Shown in pieces: positions 1 to 8,111 of a DNA stretch of 64,000 nt. Position 1 is the stretch's first letter. Every line of letters starts with the position of its first letter. Both the position numbers and the translations under genes were made by a program. Source of the stretch: Rhodanobacter thiooxydans (lineage in GTDB: Bacteria > Pseudomonadota > Gammaproteobacteria > Xanthomonadales > Rhodanobacteraceae); assembly GCF_021545845.1 (NCBI RefSeq), contig NZ_CP088923.1, forward strand, positions 496,001-560,000. The letters run 5' to 3'. The notes under the pieces were generated by a model. That model had not been told where the DNA came from. It searched no databases and saw only the letters and a list, made by a program, of their open reading frames with translations.

Positions 1-2
1 TC

Positions 3-341
3 GAGGCTGCGCTTGGTATCGCTGTCGGCTTCACCCTACGTCGCGGAACACAACGCGGCTGGATGCACTACGCGGAGAAGTACCAGCCTGGTGCAACCTA
101 CACCTTTACAAAGACCCTGAAGCTCGGCGTGCTGTGGCGCGCGCTGGCGGCTTGGTTCGGAGGGTGTGTTGTCCTGGAGCTACTTACGTCCATGGCAAGT
201 GGAAGCCTCGCCCTCGGATTCGAGTTCTTTGTCGGTGCATACATCACTATCAACGCAGCACATGCGATTGCCCTTCGTTTTGGCTGGAAGTCCGCGGACA
301 GTATGTTGACCAATGTCACTCCAGCTACGGCGTCCGTCTGA
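3..341 (+). CDS. C-terminal fragment of a small membrane protein (5' end outside window)
   Basis: The reading frame is open from the first bases of the window to the stop at 339-341, so this is the last 112 residues of a longer protein. An internal ATG at 63 is possible as a start, but the residues before it (GIAVGFTLRRGTQRGW) read as continuous coding. Two hydrophobic stretches are visible, around LGVLWRALAAWFGGCVVLEL and FEFFVGAYITINAAHAIAL, so it probably sits in the inner membrane. I do not recognise the family. It is followed by a hairpin-plus-T-tract at 376-407 and lies in the low-GC mobile region, so it is likely element cargo. Confidence 0.6.
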   Translation, partial: EAALGIAVGFTLRRGTQRGWMHYAEKYQPGATYTFTKTLKLGVLWRALAAWFGGCVVLELLTSMASGSLALGFEFFVGAYITINAAHAIALRFGWKSADSMLTNVTPATASV

Positions 342-375
342 GGGGCAACCCCCGCGATATCGCATTACATGCCAG

Positions 376-407
376 GAGCGCAGGCCTGTCGGGGCCTGCG
401 CTCTTTT
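376..407 (+). terminator. Rho-independent terminator or attenuator ahead of the lipoprotein gene
   Basis: An 11-bp perfect stem (GAGCGCAGGCC at 376-386 with GGCCTGCGCTC at 393-403) is followed by TTTT. It ends only 9 nt before the Shine-Dalgarno AGGAG (417-421) of the next gene. There is no room for a promoter between them, so it may be an attenuator rather than a plain gene-end terminator. Confidence 0.75.
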
Positions 408-429
408 GCATTCAACAGGAGTTGAATCC

Positions 430-1614
430 ATGAAAAAGTACAAAGAAATCCTTCTGGCCATGCTCGCGACTTCCGTGTTGTTGGTCCTTGCCGGCTGCAG
501 TAAGCCGATCTTGGACTACCGCAATGCCAACCTGTCCGATGGTCTGATCTATGCCGAAAATGCCAATGAACCCTTCACTGGCACGGTGACGCACGTCCCC
601 GATAATTTCTTGTTGGGCGATTCCGCGGGCTACACGAAGTTCATGCAAGAAAGCGGCGACCAACGCTATGCCCTCGCCCAGTTCATGAAAATTGCCTTGG
701 GTAATGACTCGCCGGTGTTCTTGTGCACCGTCTCTGTACGCAAGGGTTACGCCGATGGAAAGGCAACCTGCCAACTGCCGAGAACCAATACCAAGATCAT
801 GGAGGCAAGCTTCGACGGCGGACGACTTTCTGGAAAATTCGTCTACTACAACCCGGACAAGCCCAACCAAACGCTGATTGAAGGAGGTTTTGACGAAAAC
901 CAACCGGATGGCACCGAGAAGATTTACAGCTCATCCACCGGCGAGCTGGTCAAGAAAGTAGGCTGGTCCAAGGGCACGTACGATGGCGCCTATGCCCGCT
1001 ACAACGAAACTTCCGGAAAGATCATCCAGGAAGGAACGTACGACGAAGGCAAGCTAGATGGACTCTGGAAGGGTTATACCGCTGATGGCAAGCAGCTAAT
1101 TTTTCGAGAGCGTTTAAAGAAGAATCAGCTCGACGGTGTAGCTGAAAAATTCGACTCGGAAACGGGAAAGCGCACATCGCTCGTCGACAAGTGGGTCGAT
1201 GGCAAGATCAACGGGGAGCAGAAGACCTGGGACAAGAACGGTATCTTGCTCACGGATGAGGTCTACGACGATGGCCAGAAAGTGGCTGACAAGAATACCA
1301 AGGAAGCATCGTCCGCCGACAGCGAATCGCTCCGTGGCCGTTTGGATCAGGCACTTGCCGGGCCGGCATCCACATCCACATCCACCCCGTCGACCCCCGC
1401 AGCCACTTCAGCAAACCGGCCCACCACCGATAGCACTGCTGCGAACGCTTCACCTGTACCTCCTGTCACTGTGGATGCCTGCGTGCAAGGGTGGACCGAA
1501 GCCCAGCATAAGGAAGCTGCCAAGGCGGGCGTCGACGATGCCGTCAGCGTGGATCAGATCAGCGAATGGGAAGCATGGTGCAAGGACGGCAAGCAGGCCC
1601 CGCCCGGTGGTTGA
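430..1614 (+). CDS. MORN/YwqK-type repeat lipoprotein
   Basis: A 394-residue protein starting at ATG 430, chosen for the AGGAG at 417-421 and because it gives a clean lipoprotein signal: MKK, hydrophobic core, then the lipobox LAGC with Cys23 as the lipidation site. Residues of about 120-300 carry MORN-like repeats of the form G-x-Y/W-D/N-G (DGAYARYNE, LDGLWKGYTADGK, INGEQKTWDKNG), as in YwqK-family proteins. A Ser/Thr/Pro-rich stretch then leads to a C-terminal segment with two cysteines. YwqK proteins are often called antitoxins, but nothing here shows a toxin partner; an exported envelope protein is the safer reading. The gene is flanked by hairpins on both sides and looks like a self-contained cargo unit of the mobile element. 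Confidence 0.8.
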   Translation: MKKYKEILLAMLATSVLLVLAGCSKPILDYRNANLSDGLIYAENANEPFTGTVTHVPDNFLLGDSAGYTKFMQESGDQRYALAQFMKIALGNDSPVFLCTVSVRKGYADGKATCQLPRTNTKIMEASFDGGRLSGKFVYYNPDKPNQTLIEGGFDENQPDGTEKIYSSSTGELVKKVGWSKGTYDGAYARYNETSGKIIQEGTYDEGKLDGLWKGYTADGKQLIFRERLKKNQLDGVAEKFDSETGKRTSLVDKWVDGKINGEQKTWDKNGILLTDEVYDDGQKVADKNTKEASSADSESLRGRLDQALAGPASTSTSTPSTPAATSANRPTTDSTAANASPVPPVTVDACVQGWTEAQHKEAAKAGVDDAVSVDQISEWEAWCKDGKQAPPGG

Positions 1615-1630
1615 GTGTCGATCACGTTGA

Positions 1631-1671
1631 CCCGAGTGCAGGCCGCGGGTCGACCCCGGCCTGCACTCGGG
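1631..1671. terminator. Long perfect hairpin after the lipoprotein gene
   Basis: A 14-bp perfect inverted repeat (CCCGAGTGCAGGCC at 1631-1644 and GGCCTGCACTCGGG at 1658-1671) encloses a second palindrome GGGTCGACCC (1647-1656), so nearly the whole 41 nt can pair. There is no T-tract. It most likely ends the lipoprotein transcript or blocks 3' decay. Confidence 0.6.
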
Positions 1672-1808
1672 GATGTGGGTGTCCTGGAGTTAGTGTAAAA
1701 GCCCCACACGCTGGACATCCTCACTCGCCCCATCACCCTGCAGCAGCAAGGCCGGGACATCTACTAGCGCGCCAGTTGGTGAGGTCAATCTGATGCAAAC
1801 GTCCTAAC

Positions 1809-1838
1809 GCCCGGCCTTTTGGCCGGGCTTTTTCTTTT
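1809..1838 (+). terminator. Rho-independent terminator directly upstream of the exonuclease gene
   Basis: GCCCGGCC (1809-1816), a TTTT loop, GGCCGGGC (1821-1828) and then TTTTTCTTTT form a textbook terminator. The Shine-Dalgarno GGGAG of the next gene begins at about 1839, immediately after the T-tract. This is the second gene in the element with a terminator directly abutting its ribosome-binding site. Confidence 0.85.
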
Positions 1839-1851
1839 GGGAGATACAAAA

Positions 1852-2847
1852 ATGAAAAAGCAAACGGCCTTGCGGTTGGTCGACACGCGCATGCTCGATC
1901 GGAGCCAATGGTTGGAAGTGCGCCAAGGCGGCATCGGTAGTTCGGATGCGGCGACGGCTGTTGGTCTCAACCCCTACAAGAGTCCTCTGGAGCTGTGGGC
2001 GGAGAAAACCAGACGAGTAGCCGCCCACGCAGAATGCCCCAGCATGGAGGATCCACGTTACTGGGGCACGTTGCTCGAACCCTACGTGGCAACCGCCTAC
2101 CAGCAAAAGACTGGGCGTAAGGTCAGGCGCGTCAACGCCGTGCTTCAGCACCCCACGTTCAACTTCATGCTGGCGAACCTAGACCGGGAGGTCGTGGGCT
2201 GTCCGGACGTTCAGATCCTGGAGTGCAAGACGGCCGGCGAGTTCGGCGCGCGCCTGTGGAAGGATGGGGTGCCGGAGTACGTGCAGCTGCAGGTGCAGCA
2301 CCAGCTCGCCGTGACGGGCCAGCAGGCAGCGGACGTGGCCGTTCTGCTGTGCGGGCAGCAGCTTGAGATCCATCGCATCCAGCGGGACGACGAGGTCATC
2401 GCCCGGCTGATCGTGCTGGAGACGAAGTTCTGGGAGTACGTGCAACACGACATCGTGCCACCTTCCGATGGCAGCGAGTCATCCGCGCGGGCCCTGCGCC
2501 AGCTCTACCCCGGTAACGATACGTCGCTCGACTTCACGGACGACGAGACCTTGTGTCAGACCTTCACGTCGCTGTCGGCGCTGAAGACCGAACTGGATGA
2601 GAAGGAACACCTGGCCGAGCAACTCAAGCAAGCCATCCAGCAGGCGATGGGCGATGCCTCGCGGGCGATCTTCCATTCCGGCGAGGTTACCTACAAGCGA
2701 TCCAAGGATGGCACCAGCGTCGACACCAAACGGTTGGCAGCCGACCACCCCGCACTGGCTGCGCGGTACACCGTACCCCGTCCGGGCTCGCGCCGCTTCG
2801 TGCTGTCTCTCTCACCCGATGCCACTGAAGGAGCTTCCCCATGTTGA
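1852..2847 (+). CDS. YqaJ-type phage recombination exonuclease
   Basis: A 331-residue protein of the YqaJ/lambda-exonuclease family, 5'-3' double-strand exonucleases that produce single-strand DNA for phage annealing recombination. The family hallmark GGIGSSDAATAVGLNPYKSP is near residues 20-40. The PD-(D/E)xK core is visible as an Asp in GCPDVQ followed by LECKTA, and then YVQLQVQHQLAVTG with the conserved Q-x-Q pattern. ATG 1852 follows GGGAG. The C-terminal third (EKEHLAEQLKQAIQQAMG) is likely coiled-coil. Its end overlaps the start of the next gene by 7 nt, so the two are translationally coupled. The companion annealing protein is not recognisable by name; the next gene is the natural candidate. 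Confidence 0.85.
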   Translation: MKKQTALRLVDTRMLDRSQWLEVRQGGIGSSDAATAVGLNPYKSPLELWAEKTRRVAAHAECPSMEDPRYWGTLLEPYVATAYQQKTGRKVRRVNAVLQHPTFNFMLANLDREVVGCPDVQILECKTAGEFGARLWKDGVPEYVQLQVQHQLAVTGQQAADVAVLLCGQQLEIHRIQRDDEVIARLIVLETKFWEYVQHDIVPPSDGSESSARALRQLYPGNDTSLDFTDDETLCQTFTSLSALKTELDEKEHLAEQLKQAIQQAMGDASRAIFHSGEVTYKRSKDGTSVDTKRLAADHPALAARYTVPRPGSRRFVLSLSPDATEGASPC

Positions 2848-3740
2848 AAGGTCTGGCTATCACCCCGCCCGTGATCGGGCGGATTTCGATCGGGCGCGTA
2901 GTCGAGCGCAATGGCAAGCGGCTGCCGGAGAAGGACGATCAGTTCACCCTCACTACCCAGGTGCAGAACCGCGATGGTTGGATCCAGCATCCGCTGGACG
3001 AAGCCTTGCGCAAGGAGGCGGGCGGCAAGTTGCGATCCATCCCAGTACGAATGCTGTTCAACGACCCGGCACTTAACCTGCGGGCCGACTACTCGCTGTT
3101 CGATCGCACCACGGGCCGGCCGGTGTGTGTGGGCAATGGCGAGACCTGCCGTCGCACGGGTAAGGACGGCGTCGACGCCCTTCCGTGCGTGGGTCCAGAT
3201 ACGTGTGGCTTTGCCAATGGTGAGTGCAAGGCGTATGCGCGCTTGAACGTGCTGGTGGGCGATGGCGAGGCCGATGCACTCGGCTCATTCGTGCTGCGCA
3301 CCACGTCCTTCAACACGATCCGCACACTGGCGGCGCGACTCCAGTACTTCCACGCCGTATCAGGTGGACGACTGGCGTGCCTGCCGTTGGAGCTGAAGCT
3401 GCGGGGCAAGTCCACGGCCATGAGCCACCGCGCGGCGATTTTTTACGTCGATCTGGTGATCCGTACCGGGCTGACGTTGGAGCAGGCAATCGTCGAGGCG
3501 CGGCAGCTGGATCAACAGCGGCGGGATGGCGGCTTTGATCAGGAGGCGCTGGATGAGGCGGCCCGCATAGGGTTTGCCAATGGGGCGTTCGAGGATCTGG
3601 CCGAAGACGTGCCTGCGATGGTGGAGGAGTTTTACCCCGGCACCGGGCTGATAGATGGCGAGGCAATGGCCACACGAGAAGTGACGCCCAATCTGTGCGG
3701 CAAACTAGACGACAAGGTCGCCCGTCTGGGACCTCGTTGA
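2841..3740 (+). CDS. Cysteine-rich phage/element protein paired with YqaJ
   Basis: A 299-residue protein whose ATG overlaps the end of the YqaJ exonuclease gene. Proteins like it often sit next to YqaJ in integrative elements and are usually annotated 'hydrolase or metal-binding protein' or compared to recombination-directionality-factor/Gp3-like proteins; I make that link from memory and with caution. A cysteine cluster in the first half (Cys in VCVGNGETC, LPCVGPDTC and GECKAY) suggests a zinc site. The C-terminal part is acidic and helical. Coupling to an exonuclease suggests it binds single-strand DNA or helps annealing, which is an inference. No enzyme motif is evident. Confidence 0.6.
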   Translation: MLKGLAITPPVIGRISIGRVVERNGKRLPEKDDQFTLTTQVQNRDGWIQHPLDEALRKEAGGKLRSIPVRMLFNDPALNLRADYSLFDRTTGRPVCVGNGETCRRTGKDGVDALPCVGPDTCGFANGECKAYARLNVLVGDGEADALGSFVLRTTSFNTIRTLAARLQYFHAVSGGRLACLPLELKLRGKSTAMSHRAAIFYVDLVIRTGLTLEQAIVEARQLDQQRRDGGFDQEALDEAARIGFANGAFEDLAEDVPAMVEEFYPGTGLIDGEAMATREVTPNLCGKLDDKVARLGPR

Positions 3741-3763
3741 CGTCAATAAAGAGGAGAACGTGG

Positions 3764-3856
3764 ATGTTTCGAGTGATTGGCATCGTAGTGGTCTACGGGT
3801 TTGCGCTCTATGGCCTCGGCCACTATCTGGTCCGTACGAAAGCGAACCAGATCTAG
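3764..3856 (+). CDS. 30-residue single-span membrane peptide
   Basis: A short frame of 30 codons plus TAG. It begins at ATG 3764 with a good Shine-Dalgarno GAGGAG at 3751-3756 (7-nt spacing), 23 nt after the previous stop. It encodes one hydrophobic segment (VIGIVVVYGFALYGLGHYLV) followed by a basic tail, typical of a small inner-membrane peptide. No family can be named. The ribosome-binding site and the operon position are the main support. Confidence 0.5.
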   Translation: MFRVIGIVVVYGFALYGLGHYLVRTKANQI

Positions 3857-4008
3857 GGGATGGTATCGGACAAGTCGACAGGAGCACTGCTCAACCAGAG
3901 GCTTGCCGGTGCTATTGCCGTGCGATCTTGGCAACGCAGCTTGACGAGACGGCTTGTGTAGTCGAACTGCTGGAACAACCCATGTCAGGTGAGGTACGGA
4001 CTGGTAAC

Positions 4009-4057
4009 GGGAAGGGGGCTTCGGCTCCCCTCCCCAGTTTGCAAGGCTTCTTTTTTT
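4009..4057. terminator. UUCG-loop terminator between convergent genes
   Basis: GGGAAGGGGGC (4009-4019), a TTCG tetraloop and GCTCCCCTCCC (4024-4034) pair with one mismatch and one G-T pair. Downstream is TTCTTTTTTT (4048-4057). It lies between the plus-strand exonuclease operon and the minus-strand replication gene ending at 4089. The 232 nt from 3857 to 4088 contain no other gene that I can support. Confidence 0.65.
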
Positions 4058-4088
4058 GGCTTGGGCGCGATGAAGGGCGCTGGCGGCG

Positions 4089-5348
4089 TCATGGTTCGTA
4101 GCGAGGGTTGCCAAGAATTGCATCGACGAGAATCATGTCATGACCCACTCTGCGTGGCGCACCACGTTTTGGCCTGGATCCAAATTGCTTCATAGTGCCA
4201 CGCATGAGATTTCGCTTGTGTCCGGTCATGACGTAACCGTCGCCCTTCGCCAGGTACTTAATCGCCTCTTTGATGCCCATGAGCATCCGCCAATCGCTGA
4301 TGTGGACAGATCCGATGGCGTTGTACTCGTAGTGGTGGCGCCGAACGTAGCAATTAAAATAACTGGCCCGCAAAGGCCCACATTTCTTGAGCCACTTCTC
4401 GCCCAGCAGTTTCGACAGGTGACATGCGTTCTGATGCTTGTGCCCATCGAGGGCGACGAGCAGGTGGTAATGCATGCCGCGATCGAAGCCACATTCCCGC
4501 TTGCAGATCCTCCGCAGCACGTCGGGAACGATGCGCCCCTCATCAAGATCACGTAGATAGCGTTCAAGGCACTTCTCGGCCAATCGAACATCCTCCGCCG
4601 TGTGGTGGGTTGGCCGGATGTATAGATCGACACGTAGGACAAGTAGCCTTGAGTATTGTTGAAAGCCTTCGGCCATGTAACGGCAGCAAGAGAGAAAGTT
4701 CTTCCTTTCCAGCTTGGTGCGGTTCGCCTCGATGCGCTTGAACCAGGAGGAACGGCAGCATCGCCGTACGAAGCGAGCGATCCACTCGATCCTTCTGCGC
4801 ACCTTTTCGTTGCTGAGATCGATGATCATCCCATTGGCGTGCCTTATGGCTGGCATGGCCTTCTGACAGGCTCGCAACATGACAGCGATGTGGGGGTTGA
4901 ACCTCGTGACCATGCTTTCGGTTTGGGCCAAGTCCTCATGCTTGGCGAAGGGGATTGCAGGCCAGGAGTGGCGCCCCCTGTAGCGACTGCTGGGGCTGGC
5001 CATCTCGATGAGGGGAATGCCTGTGCAGCACACTTGCCATACTGCATTGCCAAGCGACGTGAGGCTGTACGCACGACTGACGTGCTTCCATGTAGGCCTC
5101 GGACGCCTGTTGGCTTTGATCATGCGCCCTTGGCCTCCGCAGATGCGCTTGGCGAGGTGCTCAAGCTTAGCTATCCATCTCAAGCATTCGCTTTCGTCCG
5201 ATATCGATGTATTGCCGTCACCATCGTGAAGGAAGCGTTTCGCGGCGATATGGTAGTTTCGTTCCTCCTCGGCGATCTGTCTTTCCATTTCCTTCATCAT
5301 GAAGTCCACGTCGTCTACCGGCAGGTAGTCATCAGCTGCAGTGTTCAT
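4089..5348 (-). CDS. Inovirus Gp2 / YagK-YfjJ-like replication initiator
   Basis: A 419-residue basic protein starting at ATG 5348 with a Shine-Dalgarno GGGAGG 5 nt upstream. Residues 288-302 (FDRGMHYHLLVALDG) match the HUH-like metal-binding strand of inovirus Gp2 and YfjJ-type Rep proteins, with His293 and His295 as the paired histidines. Further on, EAIKYLAKGDGYV (361-373) resembles the segment after the histidines that carries a tyrosine (Tyr365 candidate nucleophile). Rep proteins of this type nick DNA to start rolling-circle replication. The N-terminal 150 residues are less conserved and partly coiled. It is probably the replication gene of the mobile element, working with the DUF3987 protein downstream of a 783-nt gap. 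Endonuclease activity is inferred only from the motif. Confidence 0.75.
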   Translation of the reverse strand: MNTAADDYLPVDDVDFMMKEMERQIAEEERNYHIAAKRFLHDGDGNTSISDESECLRWIAKLEHLAKRICGGQGRMIKANRRPRPTWKHVSRAYSLTSLGNAVWQVCCTGIPLIEMASPSSRYRGRHSWPAIPFAKHEDLAQTESMVTRFNPHIAVMLRACQKAMPAIRHANGMIIDLSNEKVRRRIEWIARFVRRCCRSSWFKRIEANRTKLERKNFLSCCRYMAEGFQQYSRLLVLRVDLYIRPTHHTAEDVRLAEKCLERYLRDLDEGRIVPDVLRRICKRECGFDRGMHYHLLVALDGHKHQNACHLSKLLGEKWLKKCGPLRASYFNCYVRRHHYEYNAIGSVHISDWRMLMGIKEAIKYLAKGDGYVMTGHKRNLMRGTMKQFGSRPKRGAPRRVGHDMILVDAILGNPRYEP

Positions 5349-6131
5349 AGCCGCCTCCCATGACTGGCTTTTAGCCGGGACCCATCCACCAAGAGCTAGC
5401 GCTGACTTTTGCTATTAGATAGAGGGAACCGGAATTCCCCTTGGCCACCGATGGCACTATGGAAAGTCCATTTTGATGGCTGGCCACGGGATTACTGGCG
5501 AAATTGTGTTCGCCATAGGATTGTGGACTTGGTGATTTTTTTCGATCAGCGAGTAGTTCGTGCGAACATTTCGATCTCGCACGATCTCGGTGCTTCGAAT
5601 GGATGATGAGCGGCCGGTAGCACACTCGCGCTGGGCATCTTTGTCATGGGGACGCAGATCGAATTGCTGATAGATCGCGAAGCTGCGCGCTGAAATCCCG
5701 CTTTCCTATGCGAATGACAAGGGCGTGAACGTGAGCAAGGATGTGGCGAAGCTTATGGCCAAGGGCATCCTCTCCAACGTGCGCAGCTTGGGCGGACCGC
5801 GCCATGAGCATGACCTATCTGCCTTCGGACCTATTGCCACAATCCCTTCGCAGTTCAGTCGGTACACAAACGGCTTTTCAGGCGGCGCCTCTGCCTTGGA
5901 GCGCGCGCAATTCCGCACGGCACAGGCCTAGATGGCCGTGCGGTAGTCCGTACTAGATACCCCCAAGACCCATACGACGATGCGACGGTCGCATATGTCG
6001 CACGGGGAGAGGGGTGTTCCAAAAAAATCGCACCTCCAAAAGCAGATCGGACCGCTTTGGAAGTGCGCAAGTAGAAATCCCTGGTGCCGGTCTGGTCACC
6101 CCCTGAGGAGGGTGGCCAATCCGGTTGTGCG
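5349..6131. other. 783-nt gap with a possible gene remnant (5674-5931, plus strand)
   Basis: Two minus-strand genes flank this gap. No complete gene is convincing. On the plus strand the frame from 5674 to the stop at 5931 reads smoothly (AEIPLSYANDKGVNVSKDVA and on to HEHDLSAFGPIATIPSQFSR), while another frame just before it reads MGTQIELLIDREAAR and stops. This could be a frameshifted remnant or a short gene starting at GTG 5725. A weak hairpin, GGTCACCC with GGGTGGCC, lies at about 6094-6117, just past the end of the minus-strand DUF3987 gene. An origin for the Rep protein could lie here, but I cannot identify a nick site. Confidence 0.35.
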
Positions 6132-7655
6132 TCAGTTGATCATGTTGATCAGCGAACGGAAGTGCACGTACTGCTTGCCGCCATTCGTTGGGATGATCTG
6201 GATCTTGCCTTGTTGCTGAAGGTGAAGAAGCGCAGGCAACAGGTACTTGTCTAGCTTCAGGTCGCTCGTCGTATTGATGTGGTGAAGGCTGTCCAGTGAA
6301 ACTACCGTGCTGCCGCCAGAGTTCAGATTCAAACGACGGAAGAATGTCTCGAGTTTCAAGCAATCTTCCACGACACGCGGGATCACCTTGGCCAGAGAGA
6401 ACTGATCCCGGTACGCTTCAATGTGGTAGCGGATGATGCGGATAGCGCATTCCATCGTGTCCAACGTGATCTTCGTATCGCCGATGAAATATGCGAAGAC
6501 AGCAGCCAGGCGAGCAGCGTGCATCGAGGCTTTGGCAGCGAACGCACGGACATCCAACAAATCGCCGGGCTTGTAGCCTTCATCAGCATCGTTGCCCTTG
6601 CGGTTTGCTGCGTGTGACGATGAACGAACTCGCATCTCGCGATCGAACGCATCCCAGCAATCGCGTGCATCAGCGTTGAACTCGACAATGTCCTGTTCCG
6701 TGACGCCGGCCTTGACGCGACGGGCACGCTCAGTGATCAACTCGGCAATACGTGCCAAGAATGCATCAAGCGGCTCGTTCGTGGCATCCAGGTTCTCGGT
6801 AGACGTGAAGCCGGGCCTTGGCTCCTTCGGCGTTATGGTCAGGAATCGTGCCCATACGCCCATGCCAAAAGCCTTCTTTCCAGCGGCTTCACAGAACTTA
6901 TAAAAATTTTCGGCCTGGATCAGGAGGAGGGCCATGACGCGCGAATTGACAACCAAGGTAGTGCCGGTTCCGATGCGATGACTATCCGTCCGGCCGTGAC
7001 TCCATAGCTGGCACAGATCTGCGATGTACTGATAAAGGTGCGCAAGCAGCTTTTCGCCTTCATCACCCGCAAGGGCAATCGATTCACCGACCCCTGCCAG
7101 CCGCTTCAAAAAGGCGGCAGCGGTTGTATCGGAGATCAACCAGTTTTGAAGGCGAGGTTCGATTGGTTCTTGCTCGACGAGCGAGTTGAGCTCGACTTGG
7201 ATATGATGAAGCGGCTCACCCTTCTGGCGTGCCTTGCTGAGCATCTTGGTCAGGTCGTCGCATTGCCTTCTCCAACTACGGTGCCTGGCCGGATATTCCT
7301 TCGTCGCTTTTTCGAAGGCTCCCGCAGCGGTGCGGTCACGCTCCTGAAAAAGTCGGAAGAACGTCTCGAATGCCGGGGACTTTCCTAGGCCGGTTTCGGC
7401 GAGGATGAGGAAGTAAAGGCTCAATGGTACGAAGCGGCCATCCGGCATCTTCAGTACCGCGACTCCTTGTACGGCAAGCGAAGCTGCAGCCTGGGCAACA
7501 ACTATGTAGAGTTCAGGCGAGAGCTGATGTTGAACGCTTACGCACTCCGCTGCCTTTCGGATCAAGGGTGGCGTGGCCATGAACGGATATTCCGTTTCGG
7601 TCGGCGCGAAGTGTTCGAGCTTCTTGCGCCAGAAGTGAACATTGAGACCTGTCAC
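6132..7655 (-). CDS. DUF3987 (YfjI-like) P-loop protein, putative replication helicase/primase-type ATPase
   Basis: A 507-residue protein. I place the start at GTG 7655 because it follows GGAGGT with 6-nt spacing; upstream in-frame codons look non-coding. Residues 86-93 (AETGLGKS) form a Walker A P-loop inside the DUF3987 domain, which fills most of the protein. Relatives (YfjI) occur in prophages and satellite elements beside replication genes and resemble the helicase half of primase-helicases. A C-terminal 60-80 residues (LDSLHHINTTSDLKLDKYLL) look like a winged-helix domain. Context with the Gp2-like Rep supports a role in copying or maintaining the element. Direct helicase activity has not been shown for the family as far as I know. 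Confidence 0.8.
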   Translation of the reverse strand: MTGLNVHFWRKKLEHFAPTETEYPFMATPPLIRKAAECVSVQHQLSPELYIVVAQAAASLAVQGVAVLKMPDGRFVPLSLYFLILAETGLGKSPAFETFFRLFQERDRTAAGAFEKATKEYPARHRSWRRQCDDLTKMLSKARQKGEPLHHIQVELNSLVEQEPIEPRLQNWLISDTTAAAFLKRLAGVGESIALAGDEGEKLLAHLYQYIADLCQLWSHGRTDSHRIGTGTTLVVNSRVMALLLIQAENFYKFCEAAGKKAFGMGVWARFLTITPKEPRPGFTSTENLDATNEPLDAFLARIAELITERARRVKAGVTEQDIVEFNADARDCWDAFDREMRVRSSSHAANRKGNDADEGYKPGDLLDVRAFAAKASMHAARLAAVFAYFIGDTKITLDTMECAIRIIRYHIEAYRDQFSLAKVIPRVVEDCLKLETFFRRLNLNSGGSTVVSLDSLHHINTTSDLKLDKYLLPALLHLQQQGKIQIIPTNGGKQYVHFRSLINMIN

Positions 7656-7714
7656 GACACCACCTCCGAGAACAGGCGGGTGCGGATGTCGGTGATCACG
7701 AGATTGTTCATGGG

Positions 7715-7753
7715 AGCCCCCCACGCCCATGCATTGCACGGGCGTGGGGGGCT
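7715..7753 (-). promoter_or_regulatory. Perfect 14-bp hairpin upstream of the DUF3987 gene
   Basis: AGCCCCCCACGCCC (7715-7728) and GGGCGTGGGGGGCT (7740-7753) are exact inverse complements with an 11-nt loop. In the minus-strand transcript it falls about 60 nt before the GTG at 7655. There is no U-tract, so it could be an attenuator, a processing site or a protein-binding operator. Confidence 0.5.
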
Positions 7754-7818
7754 GAACAGGCTGATGGCTTTGATGGCGGGTGTTTGGCTATGAAGCCTGG
7801 GATGCCAATTCATGATGT

Positions 7819-8109
7819 TCATTTGGCACCGCCTTGCAATTGTTCATTGGATTCAGTGGGCCACGTAGTGGCAGCATCGAAGAGCTTTCGCAGCCTTCGG
7901 TGATGCAGGTTGATTCCCGAGGCTTTCAGCCTCTTGCAGATCTTATCTTTGGAATCGCCACGCTTGATGGCCTCGTGGATCACCGGAATCAGCTTGGCGA
8001 GCTGCCCAGCCTGCCGTTCCTCAGGGGTTGGTTCGGTTGACTCGATGGCCGTCATGGCCGCCAAGACCATCTCGTCGGTGATGACGGTGGATTCTTTATT
8101 GGTATTCAT
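7819..8109 (-). CDS. Small predicted helix-turn-helix protein
   Basis: A 96-residue protein starting 2 nt after the stop of the upstream gene, so it is coupled to it. The middle and C-terminal part (IHEAIKRGDSKDKICKRL, then HHRRLRKLFDAA) reads like a short helix-turn-helix of the kind found in plasmid and ICE accessory proteins. The N-terminus is acidic and probably flexible. I do not recognise a named family. It is the last of three small proteins read toward the DUF3987 and Rep genes, so a regulatory or mobilisation role is plausible but unproven. Confidence 0.6.
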   Translation of the reverse strand: MNTNKESTVITDEMVLAAMTAIESTEPTPEERQAGQLAKLIPVIHEAIKRGDSKDKICKRLKASGINLHHRRLRKLFDAATTWPTESNEQLQGGAK

Positions 8110-8111
8110 CT

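Noticed and set aside
1672..1808. Short in-frame end (RPITLQQQGRDIY) before yqaJ
   Set aside because: Only about 20 codons follow an in-frame stop and there is no start or ribosome-binding site; not enough to call even a remnant.
5371..5625. Minus-strand frame of 84 codons upstream of the Rep gene
   Set aside because: No ribosome-binding site, irregular composition, and no domain pattern.
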